Source of the DNA: Syntrophaceae bacterium UBA1411 | GTDB taxonomy: Bacteria > Desulfobacterota > Syntrophia > Syntrophales > Smithellaceae | Direction of reading: 5' to 3' | DNA length: 6,017 bases | Assembly: GCA_002304995.1 (NCBI GenBank) | Contig: DBPV01000139.1 | Coordinates: 1-6,017 of the forward strand | Shown here: positions 5,815 to 6,017 of the stretch, one piece after another | How positions within the stretch are numbered: position 1 is the stretch's first letter | How the letters are laid out: each line of letters starts with the position of its first letter | The notes under the pieces: model-generated | What the model was told of the DNA's origin: nothing | Databases searched by the model: none | The model's input: only the letters and a program-made list of their open reading frames with translations | Made by a program: the position numbers and the translations under genes

Positions 5815-6017
5815 ATGGAGCACAGCGATTTTGCATCCGTGGTCTTTGCGGGCGGCGGGTCGCGCTGCGCCTGGCAGGTCGGTTTTTGGGAAGAGCTTTC
5901 GCCTTTTTTGAAAAACGGACCGCGGGCGGTCGGCGCCGTGAGCGCCGGAGCGGCGATGGCCTGCTTTGTCTTTGCCGGCAGAGCGCCCGAGGCCATGGAT
6001 TATTTTCAGAAGATCAC
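5815..6017 (+). CDS. Patatin-like phospholipase/acyl hydrolase, N-terminal part (cut by window edge)
   Basis: Only the first 67 codons are present; the gene runs off the right edge. The start matches the patatin fold: a short beta strand (SVVFAGGGSRCAWQVGFW) with the glycine-rich oxyanion loop GGGSR at residues 13-17, then a nucleophile-elbow motif AVSAG at 41-45 with S43 as the predicted catalytic serine, followed by a small-residue helix. The family uses a Ser-Asp dyad to hydrolyse acyl esters of lipids; the Asp (DG[GA] motif) lies beyond the window. The elbow has Ala where the canonical GxSxG has its first Gly. The spacing between the oxyanion loop and the serine (about 28 residues) is short but within the range of small bacterial patatins. 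There is no signal peptide, so a cytoplasmic or secretion-system-delivered enzyme is possible. It diverges from the acyl-CoA dehydrogenase gene. The superfamily call is good; the substrate is unknown. Confidence 0.82.
   Translation, partial: MEHSDFASVVFAGGGSRCAWQVGFWEELSPFLKNGPRAVGAVSAGAAMACFVFAGRAPEAMDYFQKI

Overview
The window is ordinary bacterial chromosome: densely coding, moderately GC-rich, with Shine-Dalgarno-led genes. It holds three complete genes on the minus strand and the first 67 codons of a plus-strand gene cut by the right edge. No RNA gene, mobile element or CRISPR array was found. The mix of a stand-alone acyl-CoA dehydrogenase, a Tat-exported amidohydrolase and a MutS-like ATPase would suit an anaerobic, fatty-acid-handling proteobacterium such as a Desulfobacterota/Syntrophales member. 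This is a weak guess, because no phylogenetic marker is present.

Layout, left to right. 1-124: AT-rich intergenic end with a small inverted repeat. 125-1894 (-): Tat-signal-bearing amidohydrolase of the YtcJ/NfdA type, served by a near-consensus sigma70 promoter (1939-1967) with two 11-bp-phased direct repeats just upstream. 2037-3851 (-): a 604-residue MutS-related ATPase with no mismatch-recognition domain and no Smr domain. 3852-4060: non-coding, with hairpins and a weak candidate promoter. 4061-5590 (-): acyl-CoA dehydrogenase with a roughly 120-residue C-terminal extension that looks like a winged helix. 5591-5814: divergent intergenic region with palindromes and a candidate promoter for the dehydrogenase. 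5815-6017 (+): N-terminus of a patatin-like phospholipase/acyl hydrolase.

The genes do not form an obvious single pathway. Gaps of 142, 209 and 224 bp, each gene with its own ribosome binding site and two of the three minus-strand genes with fair promoter candidates, suggest separate transcription units. The only loose link is lipid metabolism: a predicted acyl hydrolase (patatin) diverges from an acyl-CoA dehydrogenase across a shared regulatory region. The most interesting items are the dehydrogenase's winged-helix-like tail, its alternative catalytic-base arrangement, the minimal MutS-like protein, and two near-identical 13-bp palindromes in separate intergenic regions. No wholly new multi-gene system is evident.
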